Below are positions 33,246 to 44,662 of a DNA stretch of 64,000 nt, in pieces (position 1 is the first letter of the stretch; each line of letters opens with the position of its first letter). Under the pieces are notes generated by a model. It did not search any database. It was not told the origin of the DNA and saw only the letters and a program-made list of their open reading frames with translations. Made by a program: the position numbers and the translations under genes. Source of the DNA: Trichosphaerium sp. ATCC 40318 (taxonomy: Eukaryota; Discosea; Flabellinia; Trichosidae); the NCBI GenBank assembly GCA_038496445.1, contig JALMLS010000225.1, forward strand, positions 1 to 64,000, in the 5' to 3' direction.

Positions 33246-36200
33246 TTAGACATCGTCGTCATCATCACTGAAATCGATATCAACATCATCATCAAAATCT
33301 TCACCAGTGTCCTCGTCATCAGTCCCACCAAAGTCTTCGTCACCTTCAGAGTCACTACCGTCAAAGAACGCCTCATCATATGTGTCTTCGCCTTCAAGAA
33401 TCAAAATCTTGGCAAGTTCAAGAGGATTCGCTTCGTTCAATTTCTCTTGATCTTTACCGCTTCCCTTCCATTTTCTCACCTTTAAAACATTAGCACCAAA
33501 TACTACAACACCAAAATGACATACCTTTAATGTAGCTAATCTTTCTAGTATACCATCACGTGCCTATTAAAAAAAGGCATTTAGTGGAAGTGTAAAACAA
33601 GAAAAAAAAAACAAAGCTACATACAGATTTATCAGTGTATCTCAAGGCCGCCATATGAGCAAAGAATACAACCATAATAGGTGTGTCCATTACATGGAGC
33701 ATATTACGTATATGGTCATCCACAAGATTAGCCATTTCCCTGATAATCTAAGCAAGTACAATTAATAAACTGAATAAAAAAAAACAAAACAAACAATGCC
33801 ACGTACACCAGGGTCTGATCTCGACTCTATCAAAGACACCATGAGAACTAATTTCTCGTGTGTCGTATATTGCGCTTCTCGCATCATTTCATGCAAGTCC
33901 TCTAGCTCAAATGCCATATCATCCTAAACAAAGGACATAAATACACAATTCAAAGAATCTAAGCTTGCGAACCTTGAGTTGTTGATCTGTTTCTGCAAGT
34001 GTTTGTAGGCTACTTTTGAGTCTTCTACGTAGATCCTATAATAACCCCATAAGCATGTAAAACGTGGAATAAGAGTAAAATCGTACATCAATGGTTGCAG
34101 AGTTTGGAACACCTTCAGCATAACGTTTCTCGATTTTATCGAGTTCACGCTTAATACGTGCTCTCTTCTTGCCATAAAAGACGTCTTCGAACGTCTGGTG
34201 TTGAATAGGACGATCACTAATAAGAAGGTTTTCCTCTGAAAATAAATCATTAGAGCTCTGGAGATAAAGATGGCTCAAAAATACAACATACCAACACATC
34301 CTCTAAAGTACCATTCAAAATCTTTAATTCTCTTATTAAGCTGAGCTTTCTCTCGCAAGAGATTTTCTTTTTCTTGGCTTTCAGCGTATAACTCTTCTTC
34401 AAGAGCAAGAACCTAATAATACCAAATGTTATTACAAGAGGAGAACCAAAAAAAAAGCAAACACGTGCTGATTTTCGCTAAGAAAAAATAACTTACCATA
34501 TCTTTAATAAAATGTGTATCTTGTCGTAGCTTCTCTTTAGCCTCCTGTAACGTTCTTTGAGCATGAAATAGTTTATTCGATAGAATATCATTATGCTCTA
34601 ATATTTGTTTGCGTTCAGCCAACCTATAAAGAAACATTAACGAGAGAATCCAAAAAAGTACAAAAAACCAAAAAAACTTACCTATCAGTTAATTCATCCT
34701 CAACATCCTTAAGAGCCTCTTGGGTAATGTTCAACTCTTGTTGCGTCTATAATACATTCATGAGCTTAACACAATAATAGCCACTTCGTACAATACGCAA
34801 AGTATACTCTGTATCCGCTAGAGACTTTGTAGTAGAATTTCTCTGAGCCTTGGTATTAGTGTGTTCTAAGGAAGAATGTTAATCAAAAGCAAAACGTCTA
34901 GCTAAATGTTACCTTCTCCTCGGGAAGTTAGAAGATTTTGAAGACGTTTTACTTCCTCTTCAGAACGCTTCAATGCAGACATGAGATTAGAACCACGATC
35001 TTGAAGTTTTCCAGCATTCACATTCTGTTTGTTGCTAATATCTTCAGCACGCTTCAATCTCTCTTGTAACTCATTTCTCTCTTGCTCCAAACGTTCCTTA
35101 ACATTAATAGCTTCTTCACTACATCAAAATCAGACCAACAAACGAGATAGCAAACCAAAAAAGTAAAAAATTCAACCAGCTGTCACAGTGCGTACATTTC
35201 TTTTTGAGACATTTTTGCTGTCTTGAGCAGCTGATGAATATCCTTGTAACCCTTCTGTTTAACTTGATCTCTAACTCTCATCCATTCTGGTTTATTAGCA
35301 TCCTCAGGGTTTGCTTGAGCAACAGGACCAGACGATTCTCTGCTAAGAATCTCCACTTTTTTGCTAAAAAGTCGAATTAACTTGACACATTCACTGAATT
35401 AGCCAGCATTAATGGACGTACTTCAACTTCGATAATTTTTCTTTGAGCGTCTTAATAGAGTGATTCGCTTCATTTTCACGGCTAGCAATATCATCTCTAT
35501 CTGTAGTAACAGTGCTAAGTTCTTTACGTATGTTCGCAATTTCAACATCATGCTCCCTTTTCATTTGTTCGATTGTGCTATTAAGCTCAATAAGCTCATC
35601 GCCTTTCTAAAGAACACGTCAACGCCAATTGACCATCAACTGAAATTTCGTCAACGCACCATTGTCAATTCATTTGTTTTGCTCTCACAATTTTGTATAG
35701 CAGCTTCTAACTTGTCTTCAAGCGTATGAACCTCTAAAACACAAACAAAGTAAGCGATCACCCAAAAAAAAAATTGCAAAAAGCACCAAAAGAAAATCTC
35801 ACCTTGTTGTGCTTCTTTAGCTTGCTCATCCTTATTGTTCAATTCAATAGTCAAATCATCCTTTTCTTGTGTGATATGTTCCACTTCACGAGTCAATCGC
35901 TCAATCTCATCAATCTGTTTATCACTAGTAGTTGTTCTCTCATCCTCTAAGTTACGCTCCTTCTCCATACGTTCTTCTTCAGCAACCTCACGTTGTGTTC
36001 TCTCAAGTTGTTGCTTCTCTTCCATGGCTTTAATCGCTTTAACCTTTGCACCATGCTCTGTAAAGAGCCTATCTTTCTCATTACGCTCACGCTGGAACTG
36101 ATCAAGCAAGTCTTCATTCTGACGCCGGAGTTTGGTTACAAGATCACGAAGTTGTGTATCAAGGTTAACAAATTGATCAACTTCCTCCCTTGAAATCCAC

Positions 36201-37403
36201 ATAGAACCACCTTTTGACGATACTTCAATATCACTTTCAGCATCGCTTAAAATCTCTTCGCTACCACTCAACGCCCCACTATCTTCAGCTGGTTTTGGTA
36301 TATCCACTAGAACAGTTAGATAAGTATAACTCATTCTACAGTTTAGACAAATACTAAAGTTACAAATACTCACCATTAGCTGATTTAGTTTGGATTGTTT
36401 TTTTCTTTGGTTTGTCAAACATATCGTCCAATTGGTCACAAGCTTCGTCTAATACTTCTACTGAAGGAGAAGATACAATAGATGTAAGAGAACGAGTACT
36501 AGACATAGAGGTAAGTCCTCGTCTGGAAAAAGAGCCAGTAACAAACTCGCCACCTAACAAAACGGCATTAGACTGCAATACTCTTAAAAAACCTCTAAAA
36601 ATATTCAACGTAAAACGGCGTTAAAAAGAATGCATTCAAGCACTTCTGAGCATTTTTTGTTCAAAAAAAAATACCTCGCTCTCTGACTCTAAGAATGACA
36701 TGCTTCTTTAATCTGAACAAACGATCTAGCTTCTCTCCTATACGTTCCAATAGCTCACTTTCATTGTCAAATGAATCTGTCACTGATAACGACCGGTGTG
36801 TCCGGCCTAAGGACTGTCGCGAACCCGTACTTTCGTTCACTAGCAAAAAAAACAGTCAGTAAATAGCTTGCAACGTTTTAACTAGCGAAAGAACAAGCGT
36901 AGAAACGGAAACAGACATGTTTTATAGATAAAAGAGGTTAAAACACGCACACTTACCATTTCTCTTTCTTATCTGTGGTCCTCCTGCGTTCTGTCTGCTT
37001 TCAGGTGTACTACCGACAGATACAAAATTAAAATCGTCTCTTGGTGAGACTACAGGTATGTTAGTTTATTGCTAAGATTTCAAAGCATAGATTTGCTGTG
37101 TGTCGAAACGGTTAGAGCTGATTTCGCCCACTTCGGGAAAATAACTTGCGATAAAACTATTTAATTGGTTCTTGGTAACGTACGCCCTGGTGTTCTGCGG
37201 CCTTGCACGCGCGATCTTTTGTGTCTTTGTCTCCTCTTAACTGCAAGACGTGCGCTACGGCTGGGATCGTAGTTTACACTACCAGAACGCTAGGATAGAT
37301 TAGAAAACTGTCTGGTGGTAATAAGCCTTACTTTTTGTCTTGCTTTACTCGCTGCTGGTTTAGGAGGTCCAGACGCATTGTGAGAACTATCAGGTGTGCT
37401 CAT
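33246..37403 (-). CDS. Long coiled-coil protein with basic N-terminus and acidic C-terminal tail
   Basis: Start ATG 37403 (MSTPDSSHNASGPPKPAASK). The first about 250 residues are basic and Ser-rich (VKRRQRHKRSRVQGRRTPGR, then SSTRSLTSIVSS), typical of disordered, phosphorylated segments. From about 36.3 to 34.0 kb the exons encode almost continuous heptads (RLTREVEHITQEKDDLTIEL, LEEELYAESQEKENLL), a long coiled coil. The C-terminal part is a folded helical region (LEDLHEMMREAQYTTHEK, DDHIRNMLHVMDTPIM, GILERLATLKVRKWKG) followed by a strongly acidic tail (DFDDDVDIDFSDDDDDV). About 17 exons. It could be a centrosomal, Golgi or motor-cargo scaffold; no motor or other catalytic domain is seen. 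I do not recognise a specific family. Confidence 0.75.
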
Positions 37404-37771
37404 TTGATTTAAACTAGCCCAAAGCTACGTTAGTACTACCAGTATTGTTAGCGAGCGCGACAGGTGAATTAGTGATGCGTTTAGATAAAAATGATGGCTG
37501 TGAGCAACGTTACGGCTGATTATACCAAAAGGCGCTAAGCAATAGCAAATCGCTTGTTATGACACAGAATCAAAATATAAAGAGCAGGCATAATTAGACT
37601 TATGTTCTAACGGTAGTTCTTGGTACCTCAGAATGTGTTTGCTATGCGCACCATAGGAGTGTAACGTAACCGCACTACAATTGACTTGACCCAAACAACA
37701 CTGGCACAACTAAAGTGGTAAAAAAATACCTGAAAACGGAATTAGTACAACTGGGCGTATTCTTGCGAGAC

Positions 37772-39219
37772 ATGGAGGGTGTGGCACTTGATAAGAAACA
37801 ATTACCACTGACACTAGATGCCATTGATTATTACCCTGGAGAAGCGTATAAACACTTATTTGCCTGCGCCGCATATCAACTTGAAGAAAGCACACAACAG
37901 AGAAAAGGTTTACTGACTTTTTGGAATACAGCAGAAAATACTCTCGAAAAGGTGCATGAGGTAACGTCTCTACCTGGTATTCTTGATTTGAGTTGGTTAG
38001 CGCGTTTCTTTATTTCAAAATTGTAACTGTCACACAGGCATGATAATTTATTGGCTCTGGCGCTATCTTCTGGAGAAATACGCACGTACAGCGTAGATAA
38101 ATCAGATAAATTTGAACCCAGCGTAAAGCATAACCTAGCTTCCCCGTTTGGCGACGACATGGTATGTATACGCCTGTTACGCATAATCTAACAGTACGCA
38201 GACGCTTTCAGTTGGCTGGAACTCTTTAGGCGGTATTTGTGCGTCTTACCAATCGGGTGGTTTAGCTGCTTGGGATGCCACCATGGAGGTACCATTAGTG
38301 CTATATTTTCACAACAAACCACTAATCATTGCCAGAAATGCGTTTGGAATAAGCCAAAAGCGCATGGCTTCGAAATATGGGCGTCACACTTTGATGCTAC
38401 GGACACAAACATCATATACTCTGGTACGAGGCAGAGGACAACCATTTCTTCTGTTTTTCCTTTTTTTCGACCCAACCACTACGAAACTTTTGCTTCTATC
38501 TCATGGATACGGCCATACAACCATGAAAACTCCGTGTCTCTTTCCGAACCGCGAAGATAAGCATGGTATGGCCCTGCCAGTACTTGGGTCCGTGAGGACC
38601 AGGGAACGTAGGGTGCTGTATTCATTTTGCTTTTTTCTTTTTTATGCTGCGCAAGCTGATGTTCGTTTTTATGTAGGTGCTGATGATTGTCGCTTGAAGT
38701 TATGGGATACTCGAATAGGTGGTACTCCAGTACATGTCTGTAAGCACTATGATGTTGGAGTTACAGCTGTTAATTCTCACGCTGAGCTGCCAAACAGATT
38801 CGTTGTTGGAAGGCAAGTTTTATTTATTACTGTTTTTGTTAACTTGTACAATAGTTACGACCAAACTGTTACTATGTATGATAGAAGAACAATGAAAAAT
38901 CCATTGTCTAGTATTAGCCTAGGTGGCGGTGTTTGGCGTATTAGATGGCGGCCTGGCGCTAGTGTTGGTAAGTACTCGGTAGTAAGAGAAGGTAATAGCT
39001 AATTGATTTTTAGATGCTCTGGAGCTTGGTGTTGCTGCAATGCGTTCTGGGTTCCATGTTATACAACTAAACAAAGATTTGACAACTATAACAAGAAAGG
39101 GTGGATTCAAACATAGCGATTTGGCTTATGGTATTGGATGGGATCCAAATGAATCTAAAACTATTGCTACTTGTTCATTTTATGACAAGACACTTGGTTT
39201 ATGGTCTTGTAAATTTTAA
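37772..39219 (+). CDS. DPH7: DPH7-like WD40 protein (diphthamide biosynthesis)
   Basis: WD-repeat methylesterase acting in the last steps of diphthamide formation on elongation factor 2. Start ATG 37772 (MEGVALDKKQLP) is preferred over an upstream in-frame ATG at 37,715 because family members begin shortly before the first repeat. Exons join in frame to give LPGILDLSWHDNLLALALSSG, SVGWNSLGGICASYQSGGLA, EIWASHFDATDTNIIYSGADD, CRLKLWDTR, VGVTAVNSH, YDQTVTMYDRRTMKNPL, GGGVWRIRWRP and SDLAYGIGWDP, with the DDCRLK.WDTR and GGGVWR motifs typical of DPH7. About nine exons, stop at 39217-39219. The coiled-coil gene starts divergently about 370 bp away. Confidence 0.88.
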
Positions 39220-39767
39220 TCAATACATTTATTTCTTACCATACACGCCAGTATGTTTATTTGAGGGATTCAAATCATCCACACGTAGCAGTTTTTGTGC
39301 TGCACAAATGGGTTGAGTTGGCTACAGCCCATCTTCGATAGAAGGGTACCATTTGAATTATAAAATGGCTGCTATAATGGAAAACAGTATGATATCATTC
39401 AGTTTATGTAACAACGTTTTCATGGCTTTTACCTGAAATAACGCGTTTTGATTTAGCGGCTTAAGCCTGCTTTTTCGGGAAGGGATGTGAACATAGTTAG
39501 CCTTTTGCAACTCTACAAGCTTATATATACCATTAGTGTATCCTTATGGAGTACTTAACATTCGTATAAGAACAGAAAGTCACGTGCTTGCTACAAATCG
39601 GCGTAGCCTTATAAAAAAGTAGAAGCCATGTCGGAGATTACAAGCAAAATAAATTAGTTTTACTGAAACAAAAATGGTGTCATCTTCAATTCAAATCTCA
39701 AGTTCATATTGCTTACTGGTATATAAAAGGGCAACAACCTCTTTGTTGTTTAAAGATTTTCTAGCAA
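39220..39767. other. Intergenic region, no gene recognised
   Basis: About 550 bp after DPH7. It contains CACGTG near 39,583. Nothing else is supported. Confidence 0.4.
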
Positions 39768-39829
39768 AAGTTTTTTTTTGTTTTTTTTTTGTTTTTTTTT
39801 TTGTTTTTTTTTTTTTTTGTTTTTTTTTT
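39768..39829. repeat. Interrupted poly-T / poly-A tract
   Basis: A run of about 60 bases that is nearly pure T on the plus strand, interrupted by single C/G bases at intervals (T-runs of about 8-12). On the minus strand it is an A-rich tract that begins at the stop codon of the small ORF 39,828-40,097. It could be a simple sequence or the degraded tail of a retrocopied transcript. Confidence 0.7.
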
Positions 39830-40097
39830 ACATTCTTGGGCTTCCGCCTTCGAATGCCATTTTTGCTAGATCTATGTCATAGCTAGATATCATTATGATA
39901 TTTGATACGCCTGTAGGTGGGTAGTAGAGGTCTTCTACCTGTGGGTCCCAAGTCAGAGCGTATGTGTAGTCTGGATTGGTATTAACCAAGATGCTTTTAG
40001 GGACTGTGACCGTGACTTTAATCACTAATGGTCTGCCCAGGAGAGAATTGTATTTTTTACGAGCGTACTTTCGCACTGCTCGGAGTAGTCTTGACAT
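39828..40097 (-). CDS. Small hypothetical ORF adjoining an A-rich tract
   Basis: 89 codons without introns: MSRLLRAVRKYARKKYNS, then VIKVTVTVPKSILVNTNPDY and a Pro/Tyr-rich middle (YALTWDPQVEDLYYPP). The stop is immediately followed by the A-rich tract. No known family. A possible upstream exon lies at 40,389-40,439 (MSLKIRVEDTTRERRNR, ending at a GTGAGT donor), so the real gene may be longer. Predicted basic N-terminal helix and beta-rich remainder. Confidence 0.45.
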   Translation of the reverse strand: MSRLLRAVRKYARKKYNSLLGRPLVIKVTVTVPKSILVNTNPDYTYALTWDPQVEDLYYPPTGVSNIIMISSYDIDLAKMAFEGGSPRM

Positions 40098-40439
40098 GTC
40101 AAGCAGAAGTATAGATATTGTAGTTTAGTATTCGTATGCTTCCACTAGATAAAAAATCCATTTTCCTTTTAACCAAGTAATTTCTTGTTGCAAAAAAATT
40201 GTGGTTTTGCCACGGTTTTCGAGAAAACCAGTCCATTGCGTTACATGGTAATAGAAGCATATCAAGTCCAATCGATAGCATATATACGGATTTTGATGCT
40301 GGGTTTTAAGATGTGGAGTTATGAAGTAAATCGGGATTGTAATGTTGAAAAAAAGTGAAATTTGAAAAAGACTTAAAAGCAACTCACAGCGGTTTCTACG
40401 TTCCCGTGTGGTATCTTCCACGCGTATTTTGAGACTCAT

Positions 40440-41527
40440 CTATATTTAAAAGGGATATTAAGTCTAGTACAAAATCTGAAGAACCGAGAATTTGCGTAAT
40501 CAACCTTTATTTATTAGTGGTATGTTATTAATGTAAAGCAAGGTCGTTTTGATCCTTAAAAAGGTCGATCTTTCTGTTGTAGCTTCCCTCATGCGCTTGT
40601 CGCTCAAAACATGCCTCGATTTTATAACGTAAATGAATAATAGCGTTGGTGACGGTTTGAACCAGTTACCTGCCTTTTCGGTCAAAAAAAACGTGATCGT
40701 ACCGTTACCGATTTTCTGTTGACTTTTGCTCTCAAATAAGCTTGTATGTATTATGAGAGTAGTTGTATAACTGCAGTGCCACTGTAACCTTTTTTGGCGC
40801 TCTTTCAGTTCAAAATAGCATTTGCCTTTCTTTTGTAGACTCTAACACATTAGAAAGAGCCACAACGCGTACCTCTTAGATTCAAGACACTTTAAAGCTC
40901 TTTTGAGCTGGTTATGCACCAACAACAGCGATCACAGTTTAAAACTCGTAACCATGACTCACCAGCTTTTTGCGACCCATAGGATACAAGCGCTGTCCGT
41001 GATCTACATGCTGACCGGTTTACGCCTTTGGCAACCGTTCTTATACTGCCTGGAGGATTAATGACCCTCAGTAGACTTTGGTTTGCTCACAATAGATAAT
41101 GCGCATGATCAAATCCTTAAGCCTTATTTCAGATAATGTTGTGCCTTATTAGATACCTGCTTTTGTAGTTGATTCATCAGTAAGGCCTGAAGACATACTG
41201 TCGGATGGGAGCTACATTCGCTAAGAAACAAAAAAGAGGTAAAAATTAGGTATTATTTTTAGTGTTGCACAATCAGGTCACGTTCCAGCGTTATCTCTCC
41301 GTGATCAGTTGTTTCCATCTTAAAAAAAAAGGTACACGTTAGAAACAGGTGACTGTATTAAAGTGTAGCAACCCTGACGGTAGTTTACCAGCTATTGCGT
41401 AGTCCTAAACATGGTTTGAAGGGAGTTTATAAAATATTAGGAAACAAAACCTGCACAAAGACCATGAACCAACAAACAGTAATATTAGGTGCAAAAAAGA
41501 GCTTCATTTAACCGACTGAAGTTAATA
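40440..41527. other. Poorly interpretable stretch
   Basis: About 1.1 kb. On the minus strand a possible small gene could start at 41,321 (METTDHGEITLE) or 41,219 (MSSGLTDESTTKAG, followed by a GTATCT donor), but I could not build a convincing chain of exons. No repeats or known motifs recognised. Confidence 0.35.
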
Positions 41528-43418
41528 TCATACAGTCCATATTCTAATTGTTGCGAAGATTAATCCAGCTAGTACTGTCCACTCTATTGCAGTTCCAAGA
41601 AGCGCTATAGTAATGAGTAAGAAATGACTAGAACGAATAAAGGAAGTACCTATGGCGCCTATCATGAGGTTGGCAATTCTTCTTGAAGTGAGAAGCCAAA
41701 AAGTCACTATTGGGAATAATATCGGGCCAAGTGGACAAAGGCAACCAGTCAATAACCTATCAAGAGAATTAATTACGACAGCTAGGAGGATGTTTTTCCT
41801 AACGTACAAAGTTAGTGCGAAAAGAGAAACATGTGATTTATCTATTCTTGTTGAAACGGATGGCTGTAAAAGAGAACTTAGCACTCATTCCAAAAAATAT
41901 TTTGTTTACTTGTATTGTTGCGTATGCTCCAGCATCGTTGGTCTCAACCAATTGGTACATTTCTTCTGGATCTTCAAACGTGTCTTCAGTGCAAGATAGT
42001 ATGAGACATATTAAGAAAACTACGAGAGAACCTGCAGCGGAAGAACCTGAACTTGTTAGGAAGTTATTTAAACATTTAAATAAAATCGGCTTCTTAAGTT
42101 TGCTACTAACCTACGAGTGGAATGCCACGTTGGATATCTACTGCTGGATCCAATTCGTCTTTCATATCGTACTGAAGCATGCGATCAAAGCCTTGGAAAA
42201 CTAGAAGAACATACGCAGTTCTAGAAGTAAAAAGGGTGAAAAACTATTTCAGAACAAAACAAAGTTCAGGAGAAAATGAACCAACTTACGCTACAACAGC
42301 CCAATAAACGATAATGACAAGAGATACGTATACAGATGCACGTCTATCACGAGCGAATAGAATAACGCCAATTCTAAAAAAAACATCAACAAAACTTTTT
42401 TTCTCATGATCACGTGATTTTTTCGTTGTTGCTTACAAGATGATATGGAGTACCGCCATCATAATATACGAAAATATAAGGCCGAATTGACCCATCTTAG
42501 TGAGATTACAATGAACCGCTTTGTGTGGTTCATACATCTTGCAGTTTGGAAATTCGTCATACTCCATTTTATTGCAAGTCCATTCAACTTCATTTACTCC
42601 CTTTGTGCAGTTTTTGTACTCCAGAACGCCTATTTCATAGCGAACGAATCTAAAATTATTTATTTAGTTCATTTACCACGCTTTTGATTGTCCACGTGCG
42701 TAGGACTGTCTCAAAAACTTGAAAATTCGCGAATGACAACCAAAACTCGTTATTTCTCTTTACAACGCGTACCCATCGTCTATAGGTCCTTCTATATGTA
42801 CTAATTCAAGAAATACACTTCCCGCAATCCCTCCAATGATTAAGACGGATAATATAACGACCCACGCCTTCAGCAATCTGCTCAACCAAGGATTCATGCG
42901 TATCTCAGTAAACTCTAAATCGTTTGGAGAAAAGTTGGGACCATTTTCAGTTTGCTTCCTTCAATTGACAAAATTGCTTTCAGCGCGAAAGGTACACGTG
43001 CAGCTGATATCACGTAATACGAAGAGCGTAGATTTACGAGAAAGCATACCTGGGCTTAAAAAGAGCAAACGTTATACATGGGAACTAACGAATCAAACAT
43101 CAGCAGTGGGTTATTATCAATATGTAATTACGTGATATTTAGCGGTCTCAACCAGTGCGTAAGCACGCTCAACAAAAATACAAATGCAGTCTTTAAATCC
43201 CTTCTTCAACGAAGCGAATGGTTTAACTGTTCGTACATAATCACGTGCGCTCAGTTCCTATTTACTTTGATAAGTATAGGATTTATTGTTAATTTTGTGT
43301 TAGGATTGGTACTGGTTTTGTGGATGTACTATTTGATGTGCTATCGCTTGGAATCGAAGATGCAGTACAAAACGGAGGTTGGACTAGAAAACTCATTCAA
43401 CAGTAGCAACTTGTAAAA
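41528..43418 (-). CDS. Polytopic membrane protein with cysteine-bearing loop, unknown family
   Basis: Multi-exon minus-strand gene ending at 41528. Supported exons encode a first membrane segment (LLKAWVVILSVLIIGGIAGSVFLEL, split) near 42.85 kb, a cysteine-containing loop (YKNCTKGVNEVEWTCNK, FPNCKMYEPHKAVHCN) near 42.5-42.65 kb, then GLIFSYIMMAVLHIIL, ASVYVSLVIIVYWAVVA, LVVFLICLILSC and a C-terminal region with several more hydrophobic stretches (LLAVVINSL, PIVTFWLLTS, FLLITIALLGTA, VLAGLIFATIRIWTV). The total is perhaps eight membrane segments. Introns include GATCACGTGATTT and other CACGTG-bearing ones. The N-terminal exons are uncertain; ATG near 43,404 (MSFLVQPPFCTASS) is a candidate. No transporter or receptor family is recognised. 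Confidence 0.6.
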
Positions 43419-43824
43419 CACAATGGTAAATGTAGACATCACCTGTTGTTTCATGCTATGCGATCACTCAGTACATTGTTTGCTAGCATCCAAACCCACG
43501 TACCTTAAAGCACATGTGTCAACACACGCGCCTTTATCAAAAGAAACGTCTTCGTAATGCTTTTACTCTGCCAGTAAATATTTAGTAGTGAGGTGTCCAA
43601 TCATGTAACGATAGTTACTCTTGACAATGTCTTTAAACCTTCATCTGTTATGTTTGCGCTCTAAAGTGGATTTCATACTCACCCAGTACTTCGTACACTC
43701 GTATATTCAAGCATTATTGACAGTACTGGTCTTGACCAGCTTCTGGTGTAGCTGTAAGCTAATGATTACTACAAGCGGCAATCAATAGAGCGCCTCCGGT
43801 TTGTCGTTTTGTCTTATTCAGCAA

Positions 43825-44067
43825 AAAAAAGAAAAAGATGAGTATCGAATTAAAGTGCAATCCTCTACCTCAAAGTGCCCGCTAACTCTAGCAGGCGAAG
43901 AGGTAGAAAGCAGAATTACGTTTCGTCAGGAAATCTAAGGTGACTACACCTCATGGCTCATCGATATTGTAGACACATCATACTTGTTTTAAACACAAAG
44001 TATCTGATAAAAAAAAAGATTGTGGTTTGAAAAACAATCAAATTTCTTTTAGTAGGATTAAACAAAG
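43825..44067 (+). repeat. Structured dispersed repeat, copy 1 (possible ncRNA)
   Basis: First of three related copies in this window. It starts with an A-rich lead and GATGAGTATCGAATT, then a hairpin with stem TCTACCTC (43,864-43,871) and GAGGTAGA (43,899-43,906) that contains a second small stem (GCCCGCT/AGCAGGC). A conserved body follows (TACACCTCATGGCTCATCGAT..TTTTAAACACAA) and a tail AAAAAAAGATTGTGGTTTGAAAA. No open frame explains the conservation. Copy 2 lies inverted about 200 bp away. Confidence 0.7.
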
Positions 44068-44255
44068 AACGACAACCTATTCCAGTACTTGCAATATAAT
44101 ACACTCATATCAAAAGCACTACATGGTTGTAGGCAACACAAAAGTAGAAAAAATTGATGACGTCAGCAGTCTATACAACAGTTGTCAAATTACTAAAAAC
44201 AGTATTCTGCTTAACCTGCGTATGTACACTTTCTCATAAATAGTGCTCATGTTAG

Positions 44256-44483
44256 TCCTTGGTAATACTAATCCAACAAATAGAAATTCGAGAGTTTTTC
44301 AACCACAATCTTTTTATTATCAGATACTTTGTGTTTAAAACAAGTATGATGTGTCTACAATATCGATGAGCCATGAGGTGTAGTCTCCTTGGATTTCCAA
44401 ACGAACCGTGAAATCTGTGTTTCTACCTTAACGTAGAAGGATGAATACTCATTAATTCGATACCCATCTTTTTCTTTTTTTTG
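44256..44483 (-). repeat. Structured dispersed repeat, copy 2 (inverted)
   Basis: Reverse-complement relative of copy 1. The body from about 44,300 to 44,395 is almost identical to 43,940-44,035, while the hairpin region is different in sequence but keeps the fold: TTCTAC and GTAGAA (44,421-44,426 and 44,433-44,438) around a short loop. Copies 1 and 2 together form a long inverted repeat with a spacer of about 190 bp. Confidence 0.7.
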
Positions 44484-44662
44484 CCTAGCAAAAAACGTAG
44501 GAAAGACAAACGCTGTAGCGATCAGTTTGAGGTGGACATACTTGTGTCACACGCTTGACGTGCGTCGTTATAACAAATAGCAAGATGCGTCAGTCTTCAC
44601 TGAAACTTAACAGGAAAATACCATATTTTGAAATTATAACATCAAAAAGCGAATAAATCGCC

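Noticed and set aside
35460-36624. Several plus-strand frames of 60-90 codons over the coiled-coil gene
   Set aside because: They are antisense shadows of low-complexity heptad exons, without splice sites or family features.
43825-44067. tRNA, U1, U2, U4, U6 or U3 identity for the repeat
   Set aside because: None of the characteristic sequences of these RNAs is present; only an unassigned hairpin is supported.
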